From: Gnetum montanum
Taxonomy: Eukaryota > Streptophyta > Gnetopsida > Gnetales > Gnetaceae
Direction: 5' to 3'
Length of the DNA stretch: 64,000 nucleotides
NCBI GenBank assembly: GCA_015680685.1
Contig: MNCI01003606.1
Span: 227,250 to 291,249 of the forward strand
Shown: positions 36,126 through 47,167 of the stretch, one piece after another
Layout of the letters: every line of letters begins with the position of its first letter
Position numbering within the stretch: position 1 is the stretch's first letter
Position numbers and translations under genes: made by a program
Notes under the pieces: generated by a model
Database searches by the model: none
Told to the model about the DNA's origin: nothing
The model's input: only the letters and a program-made list of their open reading frames with translations

Positions 36126-37324
36126 CATGCATTAATTCATGGCATCATAAGCATAGTAAGCGCATAGAAAATAAACATACAAAAAAGAAAATTTTACACA
36201 TTATACATTACATGAAGCAAATATATTCATTAAATGTCACATGAATAGCACTACATAGCATTAGCAGCAAAATATAGCAAAACAGCAAAAATGCCCAGTA
36301 GCAAGGATACATCAGGACATGCTCAACTAGTGGCACTAAGTGGGGGTGGAGGTTCTTCATCCTCCGCCACATCGTTGAGGCTCATAGCATCTCTTGGTAC
36401 CTACCACCACAACCATAGCAAATACCATCATTAGTAAGCAAACCTGTACTATACAAACTAACATAATACATACATAAAAGTACAAAAGTACAAAACTAAC
36501 TTGAGAGCATCCTACATCATCATGTTTTAGAGGGAACTTTCCTAGGCCAACCTCCAAGTGTTGAAGGATCTTAGCCTCGGAAAGCTACCTTCAGTCCTCC
36601 TAGCCAAAGTCAATACCTGCAAGGGTCTTTCTTGTGTTCAAAATGGTCCATGTGGGTAGCTCCATTAAGAAGGTAGTAGAAGAAGCCTCTCCCAAATGGG
36701 TGATGATCTGTCTCTCAGGAGAGCCACTGACTATTGTATGCTACGTGAATAGCTCATATGCCTACCTCCCATCAATCGCCTCAACAAACATCTCAAGGAG
36801 ATGGCACTTGGTACACTCCTCCTTGTACCATTAAAGGTACATACTACACTCATGCTTGTATTAGTGCTTGTGATTCTTCTCAATCTACCCCTACTAGTAG
36901 ACCTTCATACTATAATTCTTCCAATATTGATTTTTTTGTGTAAGCAAGTCCATCTACAGTTGCTGCTCAATCAGCTTCCATGTGGCCTCATTTTTACCTT
37001 TGAGAGCTATCCAATATTGGGAATACTTCATCTTAGAGGTATGCTAGGTGCTATTCCTCTATGACCTAGCCACCAAAAAATCATACTTGGATTGAAGATC
37101 TCTAATCTTCATATCCTGGCTAGTCACTCTCTCCTACAACTTGTGCATGTGTTTTCACAGGTGCTCATTCGAGCACCTACTAATTCATAATTCTTTCACA
37201 TAGGAAAGTGTGCATTTTTTTGATGTCTTGTACATGCAACAAGACACCTAATCCACTTTAGGAGGGAGGTTAGGAAGGGCATACACCTTGGCCACCTTGC
37301 TTAAATCCCACCATAGCTTGAAAC

Positions 37325-39520
37325 CTGCAAACATGCAACAATCAAAAAATCTTAGCCAAGAACTAAGCATGCAAGTAGTAAAGCAACATAAGCAATGAAA
37401 CATCATGCACATACCAAGCTTAGGATCAACCTACTATAGGTGGTCTACCATGTCCTCAATGATGCCTTCAATGAAGGCAAACTCATTGGGCATGTCTATC
37501 CATGGCTCCATGTAGTAGGTAGACATGGAACCACTGGTAGGGACATTTGATGCTATAAAATAATGGTGCAATTAGCATATAACCAAACAACCAAAGATGT
37601 TAGAGAAAATAGAAAATGACATATGGCAATTCAAGTAAGTCACCTAGTAGGCCTTCAGGCATGAATGCAAGGGGGTCTCCTAACTGTGCACCATTGAATA
37701 GACTATCAAAATCACCCCCATTAGGGTGGAGCAACCCCTCTTCCTCCAACTGCTGGAGGACCTCTACTACCTTAGGTAACTCATCCACATGGGCCTCCTC
37801 CTTCTTAGCTTGGGGAGGTGCTTCTTCTACTACCACTTTGGCTGCTAATCCTGCAACCCTCTTTGGTGTCTCTATAATTAACACATAGGCATACATATGC
37901 ACATTAGCACATTAACATACAGAGCACATTAGTGTAGTATGGCATAACATAAAAACACAAAACATAAAAATATGATCAATACATTTAAGAAATTTATGAA
38001 TACTAACCTGAAACCTCTATGTGCAATCTTTGAAGCTTGATATGAATCTTCTTACTGCTTAGCTTTCTAACCTTAGAGGCAACCTCCTCTGTAGGATGTG
38101 GCCTCTTGATCTTTACCTTAGATAGTCTCACCATCTTTGCAATGTAGTGCTTATCCTTAGCCACATCCCCAGTGCCAACTGGTTGACCCTCACCTACACT
38201 GTCATGTAAGTAATGTGACTACTCCATGGGACACTTAGTCATTATAAATAACAACTCATTGATCCCCTTTGGGGGATCCTGCATGCACATGGTCATAAAC
38301 ATGTGCTTAATCCATGGTTTAGATAGCTACTCATAGTCCTGCATGACCCACTATCCAGCATCATGCACAACTAGGAGCTTCATGAACCTTTTCAGGTATC
38401 CTATGAAGAATGTGAAGTGGATGTGGGACCTCACTTAGAGGTTAAACCATAGCCTAGAGATCTCCGTGTGTATCCTAGTGGCTATATATGCAACCTAGTT
38501 GAATCTTGCCCCCTCAAGTAGCACCTCCTTCATCACCCATGAGTGCTTCACACCAAGGATCTTTCCTTGGGAGACAAACTTTAGAAATGCATGAGCGTAG
38601 ATAAGAGGGTAGAGCTTCTTTACCTTAGGAATAAGAACATCCCTAATTGATATGCACTTGTGAGATTGGGTGGCCTCCAACCAGTCCTTGATCTTCCCTC
38701 TATGGTCCACCTCACTATTGGCCTTATCAACAATAATTGGGCCATCAGTGGGTAGCCCAAAGAGGTCAGCAAAGAAGGCCTCACTGATGTCAAGCACTAC
38801 CATCATAGTGCACAATCAAGTGACAAGATGCCTCACATTGCTACTGAAGGAGTTGATGATGGTGACCATCTCAGCCACTAGGATACTTAGGTTAAGGGCC
38901 AAAAGTAGGTCCATCAACCCTACTTGCTTGAGCCGACCAATTAGCACATTTGATGTCTTATGGCACAACTAGTGTTGTACACCCTCCACATCATCATACT
39001 TCATAATATGGGTGGCCTCTATCTAGCTAGTGGTGCCATCATCTCAGTCGAGGTAACTTTTGCTACAACAAAGGCAAATCAGCACCAACATTAGCATCAT
39101 GCAAAGGCCAACTAATGAGCATACATGAGCAAGCACATGGGCCAAAACTTAGGAACACACATGGCACAAATTCTATGTGATATGGAGGTGGCATTATGAG
39201 TATCTCTTCAGTGTTGAGCATACTAGTGGCCCACTCCTCATCCAACCAACCATGGGTCCTACACTACTCATACACCCTCAAGTATCGAGTGGGGTAGACC
39301 TCTAGATTGGAGCCCACCTACTCCAGCATAGATGCCTAAACATTTTTGTTGGATGAGAACACATCTAGGGTAGTGCAAGTCAAGGCTAGAGAATCCACCT
39401 TGTCTTGTAGGCCCTCCTCATCAATTCTAAACCTAGTATTAAGCATGAAGCATAAGCCATTAGCAAGATCACATGAGCTAGTAGCAAAGAAAAGACTATG
39501 AAAACCATGAAAGCACTTAC
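37325..39520 (-). other. Predicted introns of the element E antisense gene
   Basis: Minus-strand introns are inferred at 39520-39433 (GGAGG|GTAAGT to TACTAG), at a donor not fixed to 39063 (TTGTAG), 38007-37872 (TTTCAG|GTTAGT to TTATAG), 37643-37553 (CTAG|GTGACT to TTATAG) and 37414-37325 (CTTG|GTATGT to TTGCAG). Three of them match element A introns in place and size. Confidence 0.65.
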
Positions 39521-40239
39521 CCTCCTGCATAGTAGATAGTTCCAAGTGGGTTTTGAAACAAGGTGTATACTCATATTGCAACAAAAAGGGTGTTGCTTTG
39601 GTTGTAGCAACCAAACCCTAGCATGTGCCATATCCTAGATAGACACTAAGCACTCCTAGGACCTCTATCTAAACCACTTGCTCCATCATTGCTAGTAATA
39701 GGCTCATCTAAGATGAACCTCAAGATGCCTTGGTTTGCCCTAGCAGTATTATCTTGATGATGGCGCTAGCTACCTCCACCATCAAGTGTGACCACATGAT
39801 CATACTAAATTACTGTAGCAAGAATTCTAGGAACTCATGAGCCCCTAGCTAGAACCATACCACCTGATGGACCACCCACATATCTAGTGTAGGCATGTTA
39901 GTGATAGGCTTGCTCATGCAGCACAAGATGCCTACGAGCTCCACAATGATCAAGACAAGCTTCAGCAACAACCTACAACTACCAAGCAATAAACAAATTA
40001 TTAGTATACATACTTAGGTGCAAATTTTTACATTAAATTATTAAATTAAGTTAGCAAAATTAACATAACACTATGCAGACTAATAAAAATTCTTAATTTT
40101 TGCAATGCCCTCTAGGGCCCTAAAGGTATAGGACATCAACCACTCCATTTTATGTGTGTGGTACTCACTAGGGTACAACAGGTTTGCATAGAGTTATGTT
40201 CTATAGGTTCAACATCATGCATGGTTTACAAAATTTTGG

Positions 40240-40480
40240 CAAATTTTTTCTAACTCTAGACTACCTCAGTGGAGAGCATAGTTTGGGATTTTGTAAAATT
40301 TTTTCTAACTCTAGACTGCCTCAATGGAGAGAGTAGTTTAGGAAATGGTAAAAAATTTCTAACTCTAGGCTATTACCTCAATGGAGAGTGTAGTCTAGGA
40401 AAGAGGGAGGTAAAAAAATTTTCTAACTCTACAGGTACCCTAACTATGCTCTCCATAGAGCATAGTCACAAAAAACTAAC
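40240..40480. repeat. LTR-type palindrome array in the first-intron region of the antisense gene
   Basis: Four units of about 65 bp carry TCTAACTCTAGACT and GGAGAGNRTAGTYTRGG, ending with CTATGCTCTCC-ATAGAGCATAGTC. The same GACTAYGCTCT/AGAGCATAGTC palindrome is the unit of the E LTR U3 array. Confidence 0.65.
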
Positions 40481-41280
40481 TTTTGTAGGTAGAAACATTT
40501 GAACAAACACTTGGCCATGCCCACTGTGCCTTGTGCCCATTGTGCCCTGCCACACCCTACCTTCTCTTCCTTTACCCTCTCTCCCTCCTTCATGGCCATT
40601 GCCTGAAATCCACACCCAAAAATTTTCAAAAAAAGGATTCAAGAATAAACTCTTGTGTGCCCCAAAAGAAACAAAGAAAATGCACATGCCTTGATGTCAA
40701 CCACAATTGTGGCCACAGCCCCTATGGCCACACCATGGGGTATGGCCAATGGCTAGCCCCAAACCCCAACCAGAATAGAAAAATGTTTCTGTTGAAAGAA
40801 AAAAACTATAGGGTATCCTACTACTGCATCCCCTACCATGCCCCTAATCCCATGGCAAGTCATCCATGGCTACCACCACAACCCCTATCCATTCCCAAAG
40901 AACACAAAAAAAATTCAAAAAGAAAACAATCTTTGAAACTCCTAGCTATTTCCATTGCATCATTCCTACTACCATCGTGCTGCAATATGTGTCCTGCTAC
41001 CCTCCCATAAATTCCACATACACCAAATTTCTACAAAGAAGAGAAAATCCATTACCCACACAACAAAAAAAAGAGAAGAAAACCTATAACCAAAACCCTC
41101 CCTGTAATCACCCACAGCCCTTCTTGGCACTACCACCACCAAAATGGCACATGATAGCGATGATCCCTACCATGGCAGGGTGGCATGGTAGGGAACACAC
41201 TCATGTCTAAGCTTCCAAACCCTCAAAATGGCAAGAAACAAATAGAGAAAAAGTGAGCAAAGGGGAGATTGTAGTTAGGG
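40481..41280. other. First-intron or 5' region of the E antisense gene
   Basis: This is C/A-rich on the plus strand, with repeated TACCATGGC-type words. Open frames of 100-160 codons on the plus strand (40531-41010, 40866-41210) are low-complexity Pro/His/Thr/Lys readings without family resemblance and are treated as chance. Confidence 0.45.
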
Positions 41281-41513
41281 TACCTAGCAGAAGCTAACGA
41301 CCTCCTCTCCTTTACACGTGCTTACGACAAGTGATCCAATGCTCTCTCCCCCTTCACCATGTTCACCAATCTTGGGTGCAGGCATCTGCTCTAGTGCATC
41401 ATATTATGCCAACTACACTCTCCACTAGTGGTGCACAACAAAAATAGTAAGACTATGATCTGAAAGTTTTGTTTGGAAACATAAAAATGACAACTTACCT
41501 AGCGTAAAACATG

Positions 41514-41524
41514 CTTATATATAC
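41514..41524 (-). promoter_or_regulatory. TATA box candidate of the E antisense gene
   Basis: On the minus strand TATATATAAGC lies about 130 bp before the predicted start at 41385. The sequence between is untranslated-like. Upstream (41540-41640) are ACTACACTCC and GAGAGTGTAGTC, half-sites of the U3 palindrome. Confidence 0.45.
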
Positions 41525-41689
41525 TCCCAAGGTCATTAAATGCACCACCAACCCAAGACTACACTCCATATTAAATGCATAATGGAGATCATGGTTGGGT
41601 GAGAGTGTAGTCACCTAGACTTAGCCAAAATTTCCAACTTTTTACTACTCAGTAAATGCTCGAACCAATTTTACTTCCCAAGCATGGCC

Positions 41690-41860
41690 AACCCTACCCA
41701 GACTAACATGTCTAATACATTTATGTCTGCTAAGACCTAAAACTGGCACACATATGGTTTACTAAGACCTAAAACTGGCACACATATGGTCTACTAAGAC
41801 CTAAAACTGGCATGCACATGGCTTGTTGAGGCCTAAAACTAGCACAAGCATGCTTACCTT
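41690..41860 (+). repeat. Minisatellite array 2 of element E (before RT)
   Basis: Four near-identical units of about 32 bp read CTAAGACCTAAAACTGGCAC. It lies upstream of the antisense gene and before the pol continuation, so the cassette is flanked by related arrays in the same orientation. Confidence 0.85.
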
Positions 41861-42059
41861 TCCTAACAGTCCACATGCATACTTAGACAAATTTTTATTG
41901 CTTTGTTTTTTCTTTATTTGTGCTTATTAACTTCCTTAAAGTAGGTGTCACTTGAAGTTTTTCTGATTCATTTTGTAGGGACATAACATGGCTATACATA
42001 GGTAGATCCTTTCACCTCTACTCCTCACAAGGCCTCATGGTGATATCAAGTGATTTATT

Positions 42060-43580
42060 TAACCTCATTACTTAGACCTCAAGCCTACAACCTACGATGA
42101 TTACATAGCATCTATAGAGGCACCACTAGACTAGCCTAACCATCTACTTAGGGCTCTCGATCTAGAGGCAGGGGATGTCACAAAGGATTTCCTTATTGAA
42201 ATCCCTATGGATACACCCAATGGTGAGGCAAAAACACTAAAACTAAGCTCCTTGCTAGAGGCCTGGTATGCCCAAACATTGCTAAGGTTCTTAACAATAA
42301 CATTAAGGCATTTTCATGGTCATACGAGGACATGCTAGGCCTAGATCCCCAACTAGTCTAGCATAATATCATTCTTGATCCTTGCATTAAACTAGTTAAA
42401 CATAAAGCACATAAGATTTAGCCTAAGGTGGCATTGGTAGTTTGTGATGAAATCACCAAGCTTTACAAAGCTGGTTTCATCTAGGCTATTCACTATGTAG
42501 ACTGGGTCTCCAACATCATAGTTGTGCCTAAGAAAAATGGAAGTATACACATTTGCATATACTTCCAAGACCTAAACAAGGCCACCATCAAAGACAACCT
42601 CCCATTGGCTAGTATTAATCAATTAGTCAATACCGCAACTACTCATGCCTTGTTATCCTTTATGGATGGGTTCTTGAGCTACAACCAGAATAGGATCAAC
42701 CCTAAGCACCAACTTAGAATAACCTTCATGACCCCTTGAGGTATGTTTTGTTATACCATGATGCCTTTTACACTCAAGAATGTAGGAGAAACATATTAAT
42801 GAGCCATGAAATATATCTTTAGCAGTTACATGCTAAGCTTACTCAAAAATTATGTTGATGACATTATTGTTAAGTTCAAAGTGGCCCACAATCATGCAAA
42901 TGATCTAGACACAATGCTTAAATGTTGCTTAAAACACAACCTTAGGTTGAATCCCAAGAAGTGTGTTTTTGGTGTTAGAATGGGCCAAATGCTCAGCTTT
43001 ATAGTATCCAAAGAAAGTATGTGCATAGACCCCAACAAGGTTAAGGCCATAACCAACTTAGCACCATCAACCAATCTAAGGAGCTACAAGGGTTGCAAGG
43101 TAGATTGCAATTCATACACAAGTTTATCACCTGGTTAACCAACAAATTGCATCCAATGCAGCATCTACTCAAGAAAGGAGCCCACTTTGAGTGGATAGCT
43201 CACTGCCAACAAGCATTTGATAACCTTAAGCAAGAGCTAGCAAACTCCCTATAATTCACCCTCCACAAGGAGATAAATCTTTTTACATCTACCTTACCAT
43301 TTCTGACATGTCCATCGTCTCCCTACTTTGCCAAAAGTGAGATGATGGCATAGAGGTCCCAGTTTACTACCTAAGCCATGCATTAGTAGCCGATGAAGCA
43401 AAATAAATGATGTGAAAAATATTTGCCTCGCCTTAGTCTTCTCACTCAAGAAGTAGAGGCATTACCTTTTTTGCAATCAGATCAATATCATTTACAAAAA
43501 TAATCTACTCTAAGCAATCACAATGAACATCTATGAAAGTAGTCACATTGCATGATGGAAAGTAATAATTGTAGAGTTTG
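42060..43580 (+). pseudogene. Reverse transcriptase and first RNase H of element E
   Basis: A pre-RT segment reads LDLEAGDVTKDFLIEIPMD near 42160 and HEDMLGLDPQLV-like near 42330. RT motifs are KLYKAGFI, IVVPKKNGSIHICIYFQDLN near 42518, PLASINQLV, LLSFMDGFLSYNQN near 42650, and the catalytic box NYVDDIIVK at 42848-42874, intact. HNLRLNPKKCVFGV follows. RNase H begins near 43290 (SDMSIVSLLCQK) and is poorly preserved. Element B has the same motif series with similar spacing. The N-terminal pol (protease) is 6.5 kb upstream, beyond the antisense cassette. Confidence 0.82.
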
Positions 43581-43589
43581 ACCTACACT

Positions 43590-44340
43590 ATGTGGTACAA
43601 GCCTTAACAAAAGGTCAAGATATATCCACACAACTCACAGCTTCACCCATACATGATCAAGCAACCATAGACCTAGAATTCCCAGACGAGCATGTCAATA
43701 TCATTAGCCAAGCACCAGATAACTATGAGGCACTCTTGCATTTCAACAAAGCTTCAACCTCTCAAGGGGATATCACTACTACCATCATCGTATTTTTTTC
43801 CAAGGACATTTAATCCTTCGCATATCATTTTGCATTCCCTTACACTAACAACATGGTAGAGTACAAAGGTCTCCTCAGAGGCATCCTTGTCATGTGCTAC
43901 CTAGGGATCCAACACATAGTGATCTAAGGTGACTCACAATTAGTAATCAATAATAGAGGTTTACGCTTGCAAGGCCCAACATTTATAGCCTTACTATGAC
44001 CTAGTAAAGCACTTGCTTCAACATTTTGCAACTACTAATATCTAACACATCCCCTAAAATGAAAATGTCATAGCTAATGCACTAGTAGTATTAGCCTTTA
44101 GCATTTCACCTGACATGTTCCAAGCATTGCCCACCTTGATGGAAAATTGTATGATGCACATTATGCAAATCACCAACATTGCATCCATAGCCATAATAAG
44201 CACAACCCACATAGGAGAGTGGTATGATGACCTCAAGTAATACCTTCTACAAGGTAAGCCTCCACAACATCTAACTACTGCTCAAAAAGATGTAGTACAT
44301 AAACATTTGTGGTACTATGTCATTGTGGATGATAAAACAT
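43590..44340 (+). pseudogene. Second (archaeal-type) RNase H of element E
   Basis: After DEHVNIISQAPDNYEALLHF comes a decayed second RNase H, with FPYTNNMVEYKGLLRGILVM near 43837-43900, then YLGIQHIVI and GDSQLVINN near 43930-43956. TNNxxEYxxLLxGL and GDSQLVI are the signatures of the extra RNase H found in Tat-clade elements. The first catalytic Asp region (FNKAST near 43744) has lost the usual F-D-G-A-S order. The tail, 44060-44340, reads as spacer before integrase. Confidence 0.78.
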
Positions 44341-44379
44341 TATGTCGTAGATCCTACGATGACATGCTACTAACCTGCG

Positions 44380-45470
44380 TAAGCAATGGTGAAGCATAAA
44401 CAATTGTCGAAAAAGTCCATGAGGGACTATGCAGAGGCCACATAGCACCTATGGCAATGCTAGTGAAAATAAAATGGCTAGGCTATTATTGGCCTTACAT
44501 GGATCACAATTGTGTCTTAAAGGTCAAAACATGTGATTTGTGTCAATGGCATGGCAACTTAATTCTCATGCCACCAACTAAACTACACATAATGCAAATC
44601 ACGTGGCCATTCAAAAGTTGGGGCTTGGACATCATTGGACCTATAATGCCTAAGTCCTCCATAGGGCAAAGCTTCATAATAATCACAAATTAGTATTTCA
44701 CCAAATGGATTGAAGTTATTCCCCTTAGGAGGACAACATTGTAACAATTTTGCAAATTTGTGCTTGATAACATAGTGACATTTTTTGGCTTACCCATAAC
44801 CATAGTAATAGATAACAGGCCACAATTTAGTAGTGCTGAAACTAAAGCTTTTTGTGAATGCTTTGGCATCAAACATTCCTTCATGTTTCCTTACTACCCT
44901 TGGTAAAATGACCAAGCAAAGGCCATTAACAAAGCCATCATTGAATTTCTAAAGAAAATACTAAGCAATAGTAGATGATGATGGCATGAGCAACTAGTCT
45001 ATGCACTTTGGGCCTACCACACAACATGCCAAATAGTAATAGGTAAGACACATCATAGTCTTGTTTATGGATCTAAAGCAATTTTTCCACTTGAATTGTA
45101 GGTTCCATCCCTCTAGGTGATCCTCTCAAACTTCATTGACAAAGCTCAGAACAATGCATTGAGAACCATAGACCTCAACTCAATAGAGGAGTGCATGTAG
45201 ATGCTTGATCACATCAAATGGTACCAAGAAAAGTAATGGAAAATGCACCATCACAACTAGCATCAACACCTGATCAAGAAAGGGGACTTAGTTCTCAAGG
45301 CTGTTTGCAAACTTGTGGATAAATTGTCAACCAATTTGAAAGGGTCTTTTTTGGTCACTAAGGCCTACAACAATAGAGCATTCAAGCTTGCTAATCAAGA
45401 TGAAAATGAGTTTTCCAATCCGGTGAACCATTCGTACCTAAAGACATACTATGCCTAGCATGTAGCACAT
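44380..45470 (+). pseudogene. Integrase of element E
   Basis: The zinc-binding region is HEGLCRGHIAPMAM near 44420 and CDLCQWHG near 44545. The catalytic core opens GLDIIGPIMPKS near 44625, has IVIDNRPQFSSAETK near 44800, and shows Lys in AKAINKAI near 44920 where the catalytic Glu belongs. WAYHTTCQ near 45010 and GDLVLKAVCK near 45285 are late motifs. The end SYLKTYYA near 45435-45456 corresponds to the usual L-K-x-Y-Y ending. Several TAG stops are present. As in C, the Glu-to-Lys change could be a single G-to-A transition. Confidence 0.82.
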
Positions 45471-45479
45471 CAATGAAGG

Positions 45480-45840
45480 TAAGCATATGTTTGCTATGAT
45501 GCTAAACTAGCACAACATAATGTCTACTATAACATTAAACTAGCATCCATACCATTCATTCATTATGATGCTAAACTCGCATAGCACATCCACGATGACA
45601 TTAAACTAGCACAATCCGTCTACTATGACACTAAACTGGCATAGCATTCGTTTGCTATGATGCTAAACTAGCACAACATTTATTGTTGTGACATTAAACT
45701 AGCACATAGTAATCTACTAAGAGTATAGACTAGCACATCATGGTCTACCAGGACCTTAAATTGGGCTCATGATTTTCTAGGAACTTAAACTAGTAGGGCC
45801 ACAATCTACCAAGACCTTGAACTAGGTTTGAAGTTAGCCA
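45480..45840 (+). repeat. Minisatellite array 3 of element E (after integrase)
   Basis: About ten units of roughly 32 bp carry CTACTATGACATTAAACTAGCA and close variants (20 bases shared). It follows the integrase stop at once. Tandem arrays in the 3' region are known in Ogre-like Tat elements; here the same unit also brackets the antisense cassette. Confidence 0.85.
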
Positions 45841-45883
45841 CGCATAGTTCTGCAAGAAAGTAAGTGAGTAGAACTCCAGATTC

Positions 45884-45924
45884 CCCTCCCTGCCCCCCTG
45901 CCCCCCTCCCCCCCCCCCCCCCTT
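45884..45924. repeat. C-rich tract (15 Cs at 45908-45922)
   Basis: Runs of 4, 6, 6 and 15 Cs stand within 40 bp. The minus strand could form a G-quadruplex. Length is unreliable in assembly. Confidence 0.8.
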
Positions 45925-45949
45925 CCAACGCCTCCTCTTTTTAACATCA

Positions 45950-46230
45950 TGCAGACGGTGACTCTATAGTCCTAAGATGGTGTGCCTGCACTGGCATAGC
46001 CTTTGGAGCACTAGCAGCATTATAATCCCCCACCATTTCTTTTTGTTTATTTTTTTGATCACCTGCCATCAGCACAACCTTTGGAGCACTTGCATCATTT
46101 TCATCCCCCAGCATTTTACTTGCTTTCTAAGCACTTGCCATCAGCTCGGTCTTTGCAACACTTGAGGCATCATGGCCTCCTACCATTTTTGCTAGTTTTA
46201 TGAGCACTTGCCATTGGCTTGGCCTTTGGT
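45950..46230 (+). repeat. Tandem repeat of about 100 bp in the element E 3' region
   Basis: Three units share CTTTGGAGCACTNGCAGCAT, TCCCCCAGCATTTT and AAGCACTTGCCATCAG. No coding content. Confidence 0.65.
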
Positions 46231-47167
46231 TTACTAGAAACATTTTTAGCCACAAGAATTTTATTTTTATTTTTTGTTGTGTTTTTATCATCTTCTCAAA
46301 GTTGTGTTTGTAGGATGGAGCCTCTAGTCATCATGCAGAGATGCATCTCATTGTAGCAACAAGTCATCATAGTACTCTAATGTGCATGATTGGACTAGCT
46401 AAGCCTCTCAAGAGTGCACATCCCTACTACCAAACTATAGCCTACCTACTTCTACCCCCTACATCCTGATCCTCTTACATTCCCCAGCATAATCAAGATT
46501 GTAAGCACTCACATACCATAGAACCCAAGGTAGATGTAACATATGTCATCTCATGGGAAGCCTTTGTTGGCTGGTCAAAGCCCAAGAGGATGTAACACAA
46601 GTCGTCCTAGGGAGGAAACACCTATCCAATGGATGCTACACAGTTTTTCAAACATCAAAGCAAAATCCATCTTATGGAATTCAATCCACTTTGTGGAAAG
46701 AACCTCATAGTTAGCATTTAGGAATGTGAAAAATAAAAAGCAAGTTTGCCCTGCATCAACAAAAGCAAAGAAAAAAAATATAGGAAAAAGCATGCCCCCA
46801 AGCAGCACTATAATTTCACAACCAATCCAACCTTCAATCCATATTGACTCTCTCATGAGCACTCTGATGAGAGGTTAATGTTTTTAGGGGCAAACCACCC
46901 TAGTGTCATGGTCACCATTAGCCATGCTAACTTCGCACCCTACATCATGACATCTTATTTGCATCTCATCTTCCCTTTTATCCCCAACACATTACCTACA
47001 CCTTTTACTCCCAGCATACAACTACCCATAGCACTCTTAAGCATGGTGCAACAACATCCTATTAAGTACTAATGAGCAATGTTGGTGCCTACTCTGCTAT
47101 GGTGTTTTGGCATTCCTTATTGATGTCTCTCAGGCAATTCCTCTGGACATCAACAAAGAGGACCCAA
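46231..47167 (+). other. 3' untranslated region of element E
   Basis: No gene or domain was seen. Purine-rich ACAAAGAGGA at 47152-47161 lies just before the 3' LTR and is the best candidate for the polypurine tract. Confidence 0.45.

Larger units (their letters stand above)
36300..41385 (-). pseudogene. Antisense PMD-like accessory gene of element E (decayed, spliced structure)
   Basis: The gene runs against its host element. Predicted exons on the minus strand are 41385-41284 (start MPAPKIGEHGEGGESIGSLV), about 39970-39521, 39432 to about 39180, 39062-38008, 37871-37644, 37552-37415 and from 37324. Exon 4 holds IGRLKQVGLMDLLLALNLS, then FFADLFGLPTDG, as in the plant mobile domain, and later LSKPWIKHMF. 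Exon 5 is acidic with a Pro/Glu-rich part. The last exons read LPNLPPKVD and then charged helical sequence. All parts from exon 2 on align with element A. TAG codons interrupt most exons. The function is unknown; known PMD proteins act in the nucleus on gene expression and silencing. Confidence 0.75.

Noticed and set aside
37616-37888. 90-codon plus-strand open frame opposite the antisense exon
   Set aside because: It is the complement of exon 5 of the antisense gene, which aligns with element A on the minus strand; the plus-strand frame has no counterpart there.
40531-41210. Open frames of 159 and 114 codons on the plus strand
   Set aside because: They are low-complexity Pro/His/Thr/Lys readings of a C/A-rich stretch, overlap each other in two frames and show no domain. 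The region fits the first intron of the minus-strand gene better.
36300-41860. Antisense cassette as a separate transposon inserted in E
   Set aside because: No terminal repeats or target duplication were seen at its edges, and element A has the same cassette in the same place and direction. Descent within the element family is the simpler reading.
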